Positions 1-8,209 are shown, counted from the first letter of the stretch. The stretch is DNA of 24,568 nucleotides from Neisseriales bacterium (GCA_008017145.1 SSGY01000104.1:1-24568), one strand, 5' to 3'. Notes: generated by a model from the letters alone, not told the origin. Program-made: numbers and translations.

Positions 1-7
1 AACTGAT

Positions 8-40
8 ACCGTAAGTTAAAATCATCTTCAAGTTTACGGT
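8..40. repeat. Inverted repeat downstream of the PLD-helicase gene
   Basis: ACCGTAA at 8-14 pairs with TTACGGT at 34-40 around a 19-base AT-rich loop, just beyond the stop of the helicase gene. On the minus strand the stem is not followed by a run of T, so it is not a textbook intrinsic terminator. It may simply be a 3' mRNA hairpin. Confidence 0.3.
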
Positions 41-47
41 AAATTAA

Positions 48-2864
48 TTAATTCACAAAATAGTCAAAATAGCTGTCTAGTAGAGGCGTTGTTAGACGCA
101 AAATAAATTGTATGACATTCTTGCTAGCAAGAGATTTTTCCTGATAACTATGAATATCTGCCGAACCAAGATAGTAATGCTCACCACCTTCATTATCGCT
201 TTTTTTAAGAAAAATCATAATCTTAAGATTATTATCCCGATAGTTGATAATCTTCATTAATTCTGGAGAAATTGTTGCGCCATAAGGGCGAGAGTACCAA
301 ACCAGATCTTGTGAATTGAGAAAAATATTATCATATTTGGCATTCATCTGATTGGCTGAAATTTTTTTATAGGTAATAAAAATTGGCATGCTATTGGCAA
401 TAATCCGATAACCATAAATTGAAGTTTCCATTGATAGATTAACGTTTAATAATCGAACTAGCTCTTTTCGTGAATATTTGTTATAAAGAATAAAATCATT
501 ATCTTTAGTAATTGATTTATATCCCTCAAAATAACTTAAACCCAATTTTATTGTTTGCAGGACTAATGCTTTAAAACTCGTATTTTCAAGATTTTGGCTA
601 AAATCATCGCTTAATCTAAATTGATTATCGTCAACATCAAGTAGATTTACCGAATATTTTTTCTGCAAGGCATTACTTGTTGTAAGAGTTAGGATCTTAC
701 GGATAGCAATTTGTTTTTGACTGCTAAGCTGAACACCGTATTCACTAGCCAGATTGGCATAAATTAGATTCTCATCATTACATCCATTAACCAAACTCAA
801 TAATACATATAATTCATCTGGGCGAGCAGCAAAAAGTAATTCTTGAGTAATATAATTAAGATACGCCAAGCTATTATCTGAAAACTCATCTGCAATATCA
901 TCATGATATTTGAGTAGCTCATAATAATTGTTATACATGATTTTATTCGATTGGTTTTGATAACGAAAAATAATTTTGGGATCAATAGAATTGTATCTGC
1001 GAAAATCAATTAACTCTGGGATACGATTTAATTTCTTCTTTAACTCCTGATAATTTTGATTAATAAACTTACGATTAATCTGAATATTATTAATTGACTG
1101 GTATATCCGTTCGCGGGTGACCCGATCAAATGAAACTGAAATATTTGAAGGAATTAGAGAGTTAGCTTCACTGACAAATGAACGTAAATCCTCTTTATTG
1201 TATGAATTATTTCCAGACAATGCCACTGCAATTAAAAAGCTACTGGTATAATTACCGATAAAGTCCAGAACCACACAATAATCTTTGTCGAGGCTTTTAC
1301 GTAGTCCGCGCCCAAGCTGCTGGACAAATACAATCGCAGATTGCGTTGGTCTTAATAGAACAACTTGATTAACACAAGGAATGTCAATTCCCTCATTGAA
1401 GATATCCACACTAAAAATATAATCAAGATATTCCTGTGGCTTGCCATTAGCATCATATGGTTTATTAGCTAAAAGCTGAATTGCGTTTTCCCGATAGCTA
1501 TCATCATGAACACCACTTAAACTTAAGGTCTTATAACCCGCTAAATTAAAATGACGAGATAACTCATGCGCCTCCTCAACTCGTGAGACAAAGATTAAAC
1601 CACGCACCTTATCACTACCACCATGCCCATACAGCTTAAGATTGGCAATTATATGCTTTACTCGCTCGCTATAATTAACTTGATTAAAACAACTATAATC
1701 ATCCAGATAACTATCATTAACCATCAATTCAGAAATACCAAAATAATGAAAAGGACAGACCAGATTTTCTTCAAGAGCCTCATTTAGGCGAATCTCATAG
1801 GCTATATTATGATCAAAGAGTTGATAAATATCAAAATTATCACTTCGCTCAGGAGTCGCTGTCATTCCAAGTAGAAATTTTGGTTGAAAATGCTTAAGAA
1901 TTTTTTGATAACCTGTTGAACCAGCGCGATGGACTTCATCAATAACGATGTAATCAAAACAATCCGCCCCAAATTGATATAGATATTCGTCTTTTTGCAG
2001 AGTCTGTAGTGAGGCAAAAATGAAATCAGCCTCAAATTGCTTTAGCTCACCAGTTAACTTACCAGCTTTTAATTGGGGAAAAACTTTAGCGTAACTATGA
2101 ATTGCAGCATTAAGAATATTTTCCCGATGTACAATGAAAAGCACTCTCTTAGCAGCAAACTCTTTTATGGCAAAGGCGCTTAAATAAGTCTTACCACTAC
2201 CAGTGGCGGAGATAATCAAAGCCTTATTTTGGTTTTGCTCGCGTAATTGATTAAGCCCCGCGAGAGCTTTTTTTTGCATGCTATTTGGTACTAAAATCTC
2301 AGCAGGTGCAGGAGGAGTTTTCTCTAATTTAGCTCTTGCCAGCTCGTATTTTCTGCGGTATTCTTCAAGTAATTCAGCGCTCAATGGCTGGGATTCAGCA
2401 TAAATCTGCTGGTAGAGCTCATTCATTTGTTGTGGAATCACTGCATTTTGAGAATATTCAAGGTAAATATTGGTTTCAAAGTTACGGCGCAGAGCGTTAT
2501 TAGTAAGATTTGAACTACCAATAATATATGAGGAACTCCCATCTTTATGTTTAACTATGTATAATTTAGGATGATAGCCCGAAATATCGGCAATACGTAC
2601 CTCCAGATTATTAATCCGAAGCATAAATTCAAAAACGCGTGGGCTATTAAAATTATTCATAAACCCAGTTATAATCACTACCTTCACTTGTTTTTCAAGT
2701 AGCTCTTTTAACTCATTTAAAATCAAATACAAACCATCAGGGGTAATAAATGCAACTAGAATAATAACTTCAGTTATATCATTGGTTTTTAAGAGATAGC
2801 TTAGTTTGGAATAGACGTATTTCTTTTGTTTGGGTTGATTAGTTAATATTTCCTGCTGATTCAT
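48..2864 (-). CDS. PLD-like nuclease / SF2 helicase / DUF3427 fusion protein
   Basis: Large three-part protein of 938 residues. In numbering from an in-frame TTG at 2876, the N-terminus is phospholipase-D-like with HPK at 102-104 followed by GSSNLT at 120-125, the HxK...GS(x)N pattern of PLD nucleases. The centre is a superfamily II helicase with Walker A ATGSGKT at 224-230, DEVH at 313-316, TAT at 339-341 and the motif VI-like QQLGRGLRKS at 519-528. The last 150 residues match the DUF3427 pattern (VTYKK-like, DxFLNSQ, WYSRPY, FLKKxDxEG, YYLG). I prefer ATG at 2864, which has GAG seven bases upstream, over the TTG at 2876. Proteins of this architecture are widespread and are suspected to act in DNA restriction or repair; the function here is inferred. 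Only one HxK motif is visible, so an active PLD would probably dimerise. The gene lies downstream of dapD-nudC after a 124 bp structured gap. Confidence 0.85.
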   Translation of the reverse strand: MNQQEILTNQPKQKKYVYSKLSYLLKTNDITEVIILVAFITPDGLYLILNELKELLEKQVKVVIITGFMNNFNSPRVFEFMLRINNLEVRIADISGYHPKLYIVKHKDGSSSYIIGSSNLTNNALRRNFETNIYLEYSQNAVIPQQMNELYQQIYAESQPLSAELLEEYRRKYELARAKLEKTPPAPAEILVPNSMQKKALAGLNQLREQNQNKALIISATGSGKTYLSAFAIKEFAAKRVLFIVHRENILNAAIHSYAKVFPQLKAGKLTGELKQFEADFIFASLQTLQKDEYLYQFGADCFDYIVIDEVHRAGSTGYQKILKHFQPKFLLGMTATPERSDNFDIYQLFDHNIAYEIRLNEALEENLVCPFHYFGISELMVNDSYLDDYSCFNQVNYSERVKHIIANLKLYGHGGSDKVRGLIFVSRVEEAHELSRHFNLAGYKTLSLSGVHDDSYRENAIQLLANKPYDANGKPQEYLDYIFSVDIFNEGIDIPCVNQVVLLRPTQSAIVFVQQLGRGLRKSLDKDYCVVLDFIGNYTSSFLIAVALSGNNSYNKEDLRSFVSEANSLIPSNISVSFDRVTRERIYQSINNIQINRKFINQNYQELKKKLNRIPELIDFRRYNSIDPKIIFRYQNQSNKIMYNNYYELLKYHDDIADEFSDNSLAYLNYITQELLFAARPDELYVLLSLVNGCNDENLIYANLASEYGVQLSSQKQIAIRKILTLTTSNALQKKYSVNLLDVDDNQFRLSDDFSQNLENTSFKALVLQTIKLGLSYFEGYKSITKDNDFILYNKYSRKELVRLLNVNLSMETSIYGYRIIANSMPIFITYKKISANQMNAKYDNIFLNSQDLVWYSRPYGATISPELMKIINYRDNNLKIMIFLKKSDNEGGEHYYLGSADIHSYQEKSLASKNVIQFILRLTTPLLDSYFDYFVN

Positions 2865-2877
2865 CTTTATACTCAAT

Positions 2878-2964
2878 CAGATTCACTATACGTGGTCGTT
2901 ATTTTGCTACTTACTTATGGCTAGTAGGCTTCGCAGCAAAACGCCTACCAGTATTTCGAATCTG
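2878..2964. repeat. Nested inverted repeats between nudC and the helicase gene
   Basis: The outer arms are CAGATTC at 2878-2884 and GAATCTG at 2958-2964. Inside is a hairpin with arms GTAGGC and GCCTAC around 2925-2948. Read on the minus strand, TTTTGCT in the hairpin loop could alternatively pair with AGCAAAA about 30 bases downstream. No T-run follows. It could be an mRNA structure between nudC and the helicase gene or a copy of a dispersed intergenic repeat; no second copy is visible in this window. Confidence 0.4.
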
Positions 2965-2988
2965 TTTCGAGTATACATCGCTGTATTT

Positions 2989-3750
2989 TTAGTGCTTGGC
3001 GATAAAATCATCAATCAGGCGACTCGCAATTGAGAGATGCGTTGAAGGACGTCCGGGGATTTCATCTTTGCTGAAAAAACCAGCTGCGCGCATTTCATTA
3101 GTATCCAAGACAATTTCACCACTCTCATATTCGGCAGTAAATGCAACCATTAGTGAATTGGGGAATGGCCAATATTGTGAACCCCAGTACTGGACATTTT
3201 TAATTTTAATACCAACCTCTTCAAAGACTTCGCGATGCACAGTCTGTTCCAATGACTCACCTACTTCACAAAATCCAGCTAAGACACTCCACATTTCGGG
3301 GGCGAAGTGATTGGCTTGCGCCATCAATAATTTATCGCCACGCGTAATCGCAACTATCATAGCAGGTGATATACGCGGATAAATCTCATGCTCACAACTA
3401 CTACAGTGTAGCCATTTACCTGAAGCAGATAAACTGGTTTGTTGTCCACAGCTCCCACAATAGCGATGTGTATTTTGATAAAACAGCATTTGCTCAGCAT
3501 GGATGATCTTTTCGATCAGTTCCAAACCAAAGAAATTTAATGCCTGCCGTAGATTAACTAGGTGCAGCTCTGGAAATAAGCTTAAATCAATATCAGCGCT
3601 AACTGAACCCAAGATATTTACACCATCAATCTGAATCAGGCTTGGCTGATAGCTTAAGGCTTTTAATTGTGCGCTATCTGGTAGACACCAACCACCGCTA
3701 GTAACCGCGCGGGTTACCAACAATGATTTGCCAGCAAAAATTAAGTTCAC
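2989..3750 (-). CDS. nudC: NADH pyrophosphatase, Nudix family
   Basis: Hydrolyses NADH to NMNH and AMP; family members also remove NAD caps from RNA. The 253 residues match the usual length of about 257. A four-cysteine zinc site is formed by C98, C101, C116 and C119. The Nudix box starts at G159 and reads GFCEVGE...REVFEEVG through residue 180. The motif that marks the NADH-specific branch, SQPWPFPxS, appears as SQYWPFPNS at 191-199, so the third residue is changed. The start is GTG, only three bases after the dapD stop and with no clear Shine-Dalgarno sequence, which points to translation by reinitiation from dapD. The first internal ATG would remove the whole N-terminal domain. Assignment is very secure. 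Confidence 0.95.
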   Translation of the reverse strand: MNLIFAGKSLLVTRAVTSGGWCLPDSAQLKALSYQPSLIQIDGVNILGSVSADIDLSLFPELHLVNLRQALNFFGLELIEKIIHAEQMLFYQNTHRYCGSCGQQTSLSASGKWLHCSSCEHEIYPRISPAMIVAITRGDKLLMAQANHFAPEMWSVLAGFCEVGESLEQTVHREVFEEVGIKIKNVQYWGSQYWPFPNSLMVAFTAEYESGEIVLDTNEMRAAGFFSKDEIPGRPSTHLSIASRLIDDFIAKH

Positions 3751-3753
3751 GAC

Positions 3754-4566
3754 TTAAGCGCGCAATAATTCATTAATTGAAGTTTTGCTGCGGGTTTTAG
3801 CATCAACGCGCTTCACGATAATTGCAGCATAAGTAGAATGACTACCATCCGCGCTAGGTAAGCTACCTGAGACCACTACCGAATAGGCTGGAACACGTCC
3901 ATAAAAAGTTTCACCAGTTGTGCGGTCATAAATCCGTGTTGATTGGCTGATGAATACACCCATGCTGATTACGGAACCTTCTTCAACGATCACACCCTCA
4001 ACAACTTCAGAGCGCGCTCCGATAAAGCAGTTATCTTCAATAATCGTCGGATTAGCTTGTAATGGCTCTAGTACGCCACCAATGCCAACGCCACCAGATA
4101 AATGAACATTTTTACCAATTTGCGCGCATGAGCCAACCGTAACCCAAGTATCAACCATAGTTGCTTCATCAACATAGGCACCAATATTGACATAACTTGG
4201 CATCAAAATCGCATTTTTGGCGATATATGAACCTTTGCGCGCTAATGCTCCAGGCACAACCCGGAAACCACCCGCGGCAAAATCTGCCTCGCTATAATTT
4301 TCAAATTTTAATGGAACTTTATCATAGAATTTGGTAAAGCCAGCTTCAACCACTTGATTTTGATTAAGTCTGAACGACAATAACACTGCTTTTTTTAGCC
4401 ATTGATGAGTTACCCATTCGCCATTGATTTTTTCGGCAACCCGTGCTTTACCACTATCAAGTAGCTCAAGAGCCGCATCAACTGCTTGACGCAACTGAGC
4501 ATCACTGCTATCTAATTCGGGTAATTTATTAAATGCGGTTTCAATAATATTTTGTAACTGCTGCAT
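3754..4566 (-). CDS. dapD: 2,3,4,5-tetrahydropyridine-2,6-dicarboxylate N-succinyltransferase
   Basis: Transfers succinyl from succinyl-CoA to tetrahydrodipicolinate in the succinylase branch of lysine and meso-diaminopimelate synthesis. The protein is 270 residues (E. coli 274). Its N-terminus [12 protein letters not shown] is the same as I recall for E. coli DapD, and the hexapeptide-repeat left-handed beta-helix region ([20 protein letters not shown] and neighbours) is very well conserved. I chose ATG at 4566 because GGAG sits eight bases upstream and because family members begin here. An in-frame TTG at 4584 would add six residues and would fall almost on the predicted transcription start. 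The gene is followed three bases later by nudC. Confidence 0.97.
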   Translation of the reverse strand: MQQLQNIIETAFNKLPELDSSDAQLRQAVDAALELLDSGKARVAEKINGEWVTHQWLKKAVLLSFRLNQNQVVEAGFTKFYDKVPLKFENYSEADFAAGGFRVVPGALARKGSYIAKNAILMPSYVNIGAYVDEATMVDTWVTVGSCAQIGKNVHLSGGVGIGGVLEPLQANPTIIEDNCFIGARSEVVEGVIVEEGSVISMGVFISQSTRIYDRTTGETFYGRVPAYSVVVSGSLPSADGSHSTYAAIIVKRVDAKTRSKTSINELLRA

Positions 4567-4598
4567 AACTAGTACTCCATCCAAAAATTTAATACCGA

Positions 4599-4604
4599 AT
4601 TATA
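4599..4604 (-). promoter_or_regulatory. Candidate -10 element of dapD
   Basis: A perfect TATAAT read on the minus strand. Transcription would begin near 4592, leaving a leader of about 26 bases that contains the GGAG ribosome site. No good -35 hexamer is visible at 16-18 bp. Confidence 0.4.
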
Positions 4605-4653
4605 CCGCAGCTACACAAAGTAATATTAATTGTATGATAGAGAAATCTTCAAG

Positions 4654-4682
4654 TGCAGAAGTCGCAACCAACAACTTCTGCA
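4654..4682. terminator. Hairpin between the neprosin-like gene and dapD
   Basis: A perfect nine-base stem, TGCAGAAGT at 4654-4662 and ACTTCTGCA at 4674-4682, encloses an 11-base loop. It lies 18 bases beyond the stop of the lipoprotein gene. The sequence after the stem on the minus strand (CTTGAAGATTTC) is not a clean T-run, so it is a weak or factor-assisted terminator, or only a protective 3' hairpin. Confidence 0.45.
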
Positions 4683-4700
4683 GATTAGATTAGAGTTTGC

Positions 4701-5993
4701 TTAGTTACGACCAGCGAAAGTTACGCTATTCAAACTGATGATTGTGCTATTTAAAGCCCATGATTGTGTAGCGAAACTAGCAATATATGAGCTAAGTGTC
4801 GGCGTAAAAGTACCGCTATTAATCGGATACCAGTCAAGACTAATACTACCATCTGGATACCAACTACTTGTAGCAGTTGGCGAATATGAACCATAACCAT
4901 AAATTGTACCAACCATACTCACAACGCTAGTTGATTCAGCATAGACTTCTGATCCAGTTTGTAAATATTTAAAATTTGGGTTAGCACTAAAACCGCTATA
5001 ACCACTAAAATGACTCTGTGGCCAATAACCCATGTCAATCGCCGATTCAAATTGATAACTGCCACTAACTAGTTTAAATGGTGTAATAAATAACTCATAC
5101 CCTGAACCATCTTGATTTTGCTGGTATTCAAATTTATATTGAACATCACTAAGCGGGGCACCAAAAGCTGGAGTCCCTGGATTTTGAATAAACCCTCCTG
5201 CTAAATTATATTGATTACTCTGAGAGTTAGAACCATAAGCATTCGGTGTTGAAAAAGTAAATAAAGTAGTCGCTGAATTAGCCGTAAAATAATTACTATA
5301 AATCCATCCAGTTTCTAGTGATTGAGTTTGGTTGGTACCGCCATTGGTAGTTATCCACCATAATTGATTTAATTGGTGGCTACCATTAGCAGGAACTGTG
5401 GGTGTTTGTCCATTATTATTCAAAATAGTGAATACCGCATTGTTTGGAGTAATTAAATTTATTGGACTCAAAACATATGAATAACCATCATCATTGTAGT
5501 TTAAAGAATGTGAATTAGTTGTGTTTGTAGAAATTTTCTTGAATAAGTTGCCGTTGCTATAAGCCGCAAGGCGTGCTCGCGAAAGTGCAATATCACCACT
5601 AGGGCATGCATTGGTATCGTAAGCAAAAGAAGGTAAGCTTCCTCCAGAATACTGAACCACTCGCTGTAGCGCTGCTGCTTTAACTTCAGCTGTAGCATAA
5701 AAGAGAGATGGTTGCTGTTCAAATGGAATACAATCAATGACAAAACCATTACCAACAATAGATTTATCAATTGTTACATGACTATAATAATATGACGCAG
5801 TCTCAATTGATTTGGCAACATCGGCATCCGCATTAACAATTTTTGCAAGCATTGCACTATAATAACCTGGCGACATGCCCTCCTCGGGACCATAATACTC
5901 ATCGTATACCGCAGTAGAATTACCGCTATTACAAGCACTAAGTAACGCAGCAGATAATGTGGCAATAGCTATCAGTTTTAATTTATGTTTCAT
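4701..5993 (-). CDS. Outer-membrane lipoprotein with neprosin-like (glutamic peptidase) domain
   Basis: Lipoprotein of 430 residues; the lipobox LLSAC puts the lipidated cysteine at 21, and Asn at +2 agrees with outer-membrane sorting. ATG at 5993 is preceded by AGG nine bases upstream; a TTG three codons earlier is less likely. I recognise the plant-type neprosin fold (Pfam PF03080) from ordered motifs: SLETGW (E227), LFTFSTPNAYG, YNLAGGFIQNP, an acidic W/Y-rich stretch, GYWPQSHF (322-329) and GSEVY (E349), ending in a glycine-rich YGYGSYS strand. Neprosins are prolyl endopeptidases with two catalytic glutamates; E227 and E349 are the candidates, 122 residues apart against about 109 in the Nepenthes enzyme as I recall. 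A protease role is inferred. An alternative is a non-catalytic relative used for binding. Confidence 0.6.
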   Translation of the reverse strand: MKHKLKLIAIATLSAALLSACNSGNSTAVYDEYYGPEEGMSPGYYSAMLAKIVNADADVAKSIETASYYYSHVTIDKSIVGNGFVIDCIPFEQQPSLFYATAEVKAAALQRVVQYSGGSLPSFAYDTNACPSGDIALSRARLAAYSNGNLFKKISTNTTNSHSLNYNDDGYSYVLSPINLITPNNAVFTILNNNGQTPTVPANGSHQLNQLWWITTNGGTNQTQSLETGWIYSNYFTANSATTLFTFSTPNAYGSNSQSNQYNLAGGFIQNPGTPAFGAPLSDVQYKFEYQQNQDGSGYELFITPFKLVSGSYQFESAIDMGYWPQSHFSGYSGFSANPNFKYLQTGSEVYAESTSVVSMVGTIYGYGSYSPTATSSWYPDGSISLDWYPINSGTFTPTLSSYIASFATQSWALNSTIISLNSVTFAGRN

Positions 5994-6038
5994 TTGCTTC
6001 AACCTAAAAGATAAATTAATCTTAGAATAATAACATAA

Positions 6039-6044
6039 ATTATA
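6039..6044 (-). promoter_or_regulatory. Candidate -10 element of the neprosin-like gene
   Basis: TATAAT on the minus strand, 46 bases upstream of the ATG at 5993. No matching -35 element is present at normal distance, and the palindrome found upstream of the other lipoprotein genes is absent here. Confidence 0.3.
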
Positions 6045-6151
6045 CTATACTCTTCGTCTTTGAATCTTAGGCTTTGTCGGATGTCAAAAAAATTCTTATA
6101 TAGTTCAGTATAAAGCGTATAATGATCAATACTAAAAAACATCATCACTAT

Positions 6152-6955
6152 TTAGTTTTGGCGATTTAATGTCACATTAGCGTGATTGCCCAGAATATCA
6201 ATAAAATTAATATTTAATTGCTGGTTAGCAGATTGCGTTACACTGACAATCTCTATCGGCAAGGATTTCCCAATATATCTACCAGATAAAAATGTTTCGC
6301 TGGCTGCCATACTTTTATCTGCTGTTTGCAAATTGCCTGTAATTGATACTTCACCATCTGGAATATTCATGCTTAAATTGATGCTACCATCAGCACCAAT
6401 TTTTCCGCTACTAATGGAACTGAACCCTCCAGAGCAAAGATTCATGCTACCAAAATAATCTGCAGACTCAAATTGCTTGAGTTCATCATCAGATTGAAAA
6501 AAACAATTAGGCTCCAATTTGAGAGTAATTCTACCTGAATCGGTTCCCAAATCACTCCCCATGGTCGTATAATCAGCAACTAAAAGACCATTCTGATAAT
6601 TGCAATTACGTAAAATAAGCTTTCCATGTTCACCATTAGTTAGGTTACTTGGTGCAGAATAGCACTCTGCAGAATCGGTTTTTAAAACTCCTGAGCTCAC
6701 TGCAATTGACGAGCTTGAGTTACCATCTAGATTAAAATAAAATTTCTCTGCTCCATTGGCATCAAGTACACCATAAATTTTGCCATCACCTATTCCATTA
6801 CTTGATTGAATATCGCCACCATATACACCTTTTACGGGATATACCTGCAATGTTGAGCTCGATTGAATCACAGACTGATCTGCCCCACTATTACAACCGG
6901 ACAACGAGCCAATCACGATAGCTGCCAAAGCAGATAATCTAAAGATTCTTCTCAC
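6152..6955 (-). CDS. Small predicted outer-membrane lipoprotein, unknown function
   Basis: Predicted lipoprotein of 267 residues; the signal peptide ends in LSGC, so Cys21 is the lipidation site, with Asn at +2. After a short Ser-rich tether the mature part is rich in beta-strand pattern and Gly/Ser/Asn. KGVYGGDI...GDGKIYGVLDANG resembles the opening strands of small beta-barrel or calycin-like lipoproteins seen in betaproteobacteria, but I do not recognise a named family. Four cysteines in the mature protein could form disulfides. The start is GTG; GAGA lies just upstream, and earlier in-frame starts are blocked by a stop. It begins 33 bases after coq7 on the same strand and may be co-transcribed with it. 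Confidence 0.75.
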   Translation of the reverse strand: MRRIFRLSALAAIVIGSLSGCNSGADQSVIQSSSTLQVYPVKGVYGGDIQSSNGIGDGKIYGVLDANGAEKFYFNLDGNSSSSIAVSSGVLKTDSAECYSAPSNLTNGEHGKLILRNCNYQNGLLVADYTTMGSDLGTDSGRITLKLEPNCFFQSDDELKQFESADYFGSMNLCSGGFSSISSGKIGADGSINLSMNIPDGEVSITGNLQTADKSMAASETFLSGRYIGKSLPIEIVSVTQSANQQLNINFIDILGNHANVTLNRQN

Positions 6956-6988
6956 AAGTTTCTCACAAGATTTTATAAGTTAGATGAA

Positions 6989-7609
6989 TCAAATTCGGTA
7001 CGCAGCTTTGGTCATAACTTTGGAGCTCAAAGTCATTACTTTCTTAACTACATCTGGTAATTCGGCAGCGCCAAAATCATGCGCCATATGCGCATGTTTG
7101 ATTTCATCTTCTTTCATCTGCTCCAAAATCGCCCGACTTTTATTATCATGTTCAGGTAATTTTTCCAAATGATCTGCCAAATGTCCCTCCACCTGTTTTT
7201 CGGTTTCCTCGAGAAACCCTAGATTCCATTTATCGCCCAAAAGCCCAGCACTGATTCCAATCGCCAAACTTCCTGCATAAAACAATGGATTAAGCAGACT
7301 GGTTTTACCACCTAATTCATGAATTCGCTGCTCTGTCCATGCCAAATGTTCAACTTCTTCATATGCAGCATGAGCAAAAGCATCTTTATTACTTTTATCG
7401 CGAGCAGTAATTGCCTGCCCCTGATAGAGCCCTTGTGCGCAAATTTCACCGCAATGATTAATCCGCATTAAACCAATAATATGTTTGCGCTCCACGTCAC
7501 TAAATTCACCATCCTGAATACTATTATCTGGATGCGGACGTTTAGATAAAGGCTTGTGGAATAAATTCTTAAAAATTTTATCGACTTCTACGATTGCACG
7601 ATCTAACAT
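6989..7609 (-). CDS. coq7: 3-demethoxyubiquinol 3-hydroxylase (COQ7-type diiron monooxygenase)
   Basis: Carries out the penultimate hydroxylation of ubiquinone synthesis at the inner membrane. The 206-residue protein has the ferritin-like four-helix diiron signature: NHCGE with E55, EEVEH with E85 and H88, E141 in VEGHL, and EDEIKH with E169 and H172. The RINHCGEICAQ.LYQGQ, GDKWNLGF and KSRAILEQM blocks and the C-terminal KVMTK..YRI are typical of the beta/gammaproteobacterial branch. ATG at 7609 follows AGG by six bases. It is divergent from ppa and is followed on the same strand by a lipoprotein gene. Assignment is secure. Confidence 0.95.
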   Translation of the reverse strand: MLDRAIVEVDKIFKNLFHKPLSKRPHPDNSIQDGEFSDVERKHIIGLMRINHCGEICAQGLYQGQAITARDKSNKDAFAHAAYEEVEHLAWTEQRIHELGGKTSLLNPLFYAGSLAIGISAGLLGDKWNLGFLEETEKQVEGHLADHLEKLPEHDNKSRAILEQMKEDEIKHAHMAHDFGAAELPDVVKKVMTLSSKVMTKAAYRI

Positions 7610-7627
7610 TTTACACCTACTCTTTAT

Positions 7628-7657
7628 TTGCTTTTATGGATAATTCCAAGGTATAAT
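7628..7657 (+). promoter_or_regulatory. Predicted sigma-70 promoter of ppa
   Basis: TTGCTT at 7628-7633 and TATAAT at 7652-7657 are separated by 18 bp. Transcription would start near 7664, giving a leader of about 27 bases that includes AGGAG at 7680-7684, six bases before the ATG. Confidence 0.65.
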
Positions 7658-7661
7658 TATA
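7656..7661 (-). promoter_or_regulatory. Candidate -10 element of coq7, overlapping the ppa -10
   Basis: The sequence GTATAATTATAC at 7651-7662 is a perfect palindrome, so a TATAAT reads on each strand. The minus-strand copy could serve coq7 with a leader of about 40 bases. I see no convincing minus-strand -35 element. Confidence 0.4.
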
Positions 7662-7690
7662 CATCTTACAAACTTTTTTAGGAGTTCTTA

Positions 7691-8209
7691 ATGAATTTAA
7701 AAAATATTGAAATCGGTTCTGCTGAAGAATTTAACGTTGTTATTGAAATCCCCGCTGGTGCTGCACCAGTAAAATACGAAATGAACAAAGAAGCTGGCGT
7801 GCTTTTTGTGGATCGTTTTGTAAGTACTGCTATGTCTTATCCAGCTAACTATGGTTTCATTCCAAATACTTTATCTGAAGATGGTGACCCAGCTGATGTG
7901 GTTGTGATTACTCCATATCCAGTAGCGCATGGCAGCATGATTAAATGCCGTCCATTAGGCGTATTACGCATGGAAGATGAAAGCGGAATTGATGCGAAAA
8001 TTATCGCGATTCCAACTAAAAAAGTTTGTGCTATGTATGCTGAAGTTGAAAAAATTGAAGATTTACCAGCGCTACAAATCCAACAAATCGTTCATTTTTT
8101 TGAAAACTACAAAAAACTTGAAAAAGGTAAATGGGTAAAATTGTCTGGTATCGAAGATGCTAAGGCAGCGATTAAAGAAGTTCAGGATTCGATTGATCGC
8201 TATAAATAA
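7691..8209 (+). CDS. ppa: Inorganic pyrophosphatase, family I
   Basis: Soluble cytoplasmic enzyme that hydrolyses pyrophosphate to phosphate and so pulls biosynthetic reactions forward. Its 172 residues are close to the E. coli length of 176. Family I features include [25 protein letters not shown], the metal-binding signature [24 protein letters not shown] and [15 protein letters not shown]. The start ATG has a strong AGGAG six bases upstream. It is one of only two genes on the plus strand and is insulated by a strong terminator just after the stop. Confidence 0.97.
   Translation: MNLKNIEIGSAEEFNVVIEIPAGAAPVKYEMNKEAGVLFVDRFVSTAMSYPANYGFIPNTLSEDGDPADVVVITPYPVAHGSMIKCRPLGVLRMEDESGIDAKIIAIPTKKVCAMYAEVEKIEDLPALQIQQIVHFFENYKKLEKGKWVKLSGIEDAKAAIKEVQDSIDRYK

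Noticed and set aside
886..905. TCATCATGATA in the helicase gene as an operator copy
   Set aside because: Within a coding region, wrong spacing and no adjacent promoter.
48..2864. Type I or III restriction enzyme subunit
   Set aside because: The helicase is SF2 with an N-terminal PLD and a C-terminal DUF3427; no methylase or specificity gene is visible in the window.
2996..3310. 104-codon open frame on the plus strand
   Set aside because: Fully antisense to nudC, whose zinc and Nudix motifs are intact; no ribosome site and no recognisable protein features.
5501..5770. 89-codon minus-strand frame inside the neprosin-like gene
   Set aside because: Out-of-frame shadow of a gene with a signal peptide and ordered motifs.
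6082..6087. Perfect -35 hexamer TTGACA (minus strand) upstream of the neprosin-like gene
   Set aside because: The nearest good -10 (TATAAT at 6044-6039) is 37 bp away, far beyond a normal spacer, and no -10 occurs at 16-18 bp.
6142..6149. ATCATCAC near the end of the 267-residue lipoprotein gene as a fourth operator
   Set aside because: Only a half-site; no TGATGA at four bases and no TTGTNA promoter next to it.
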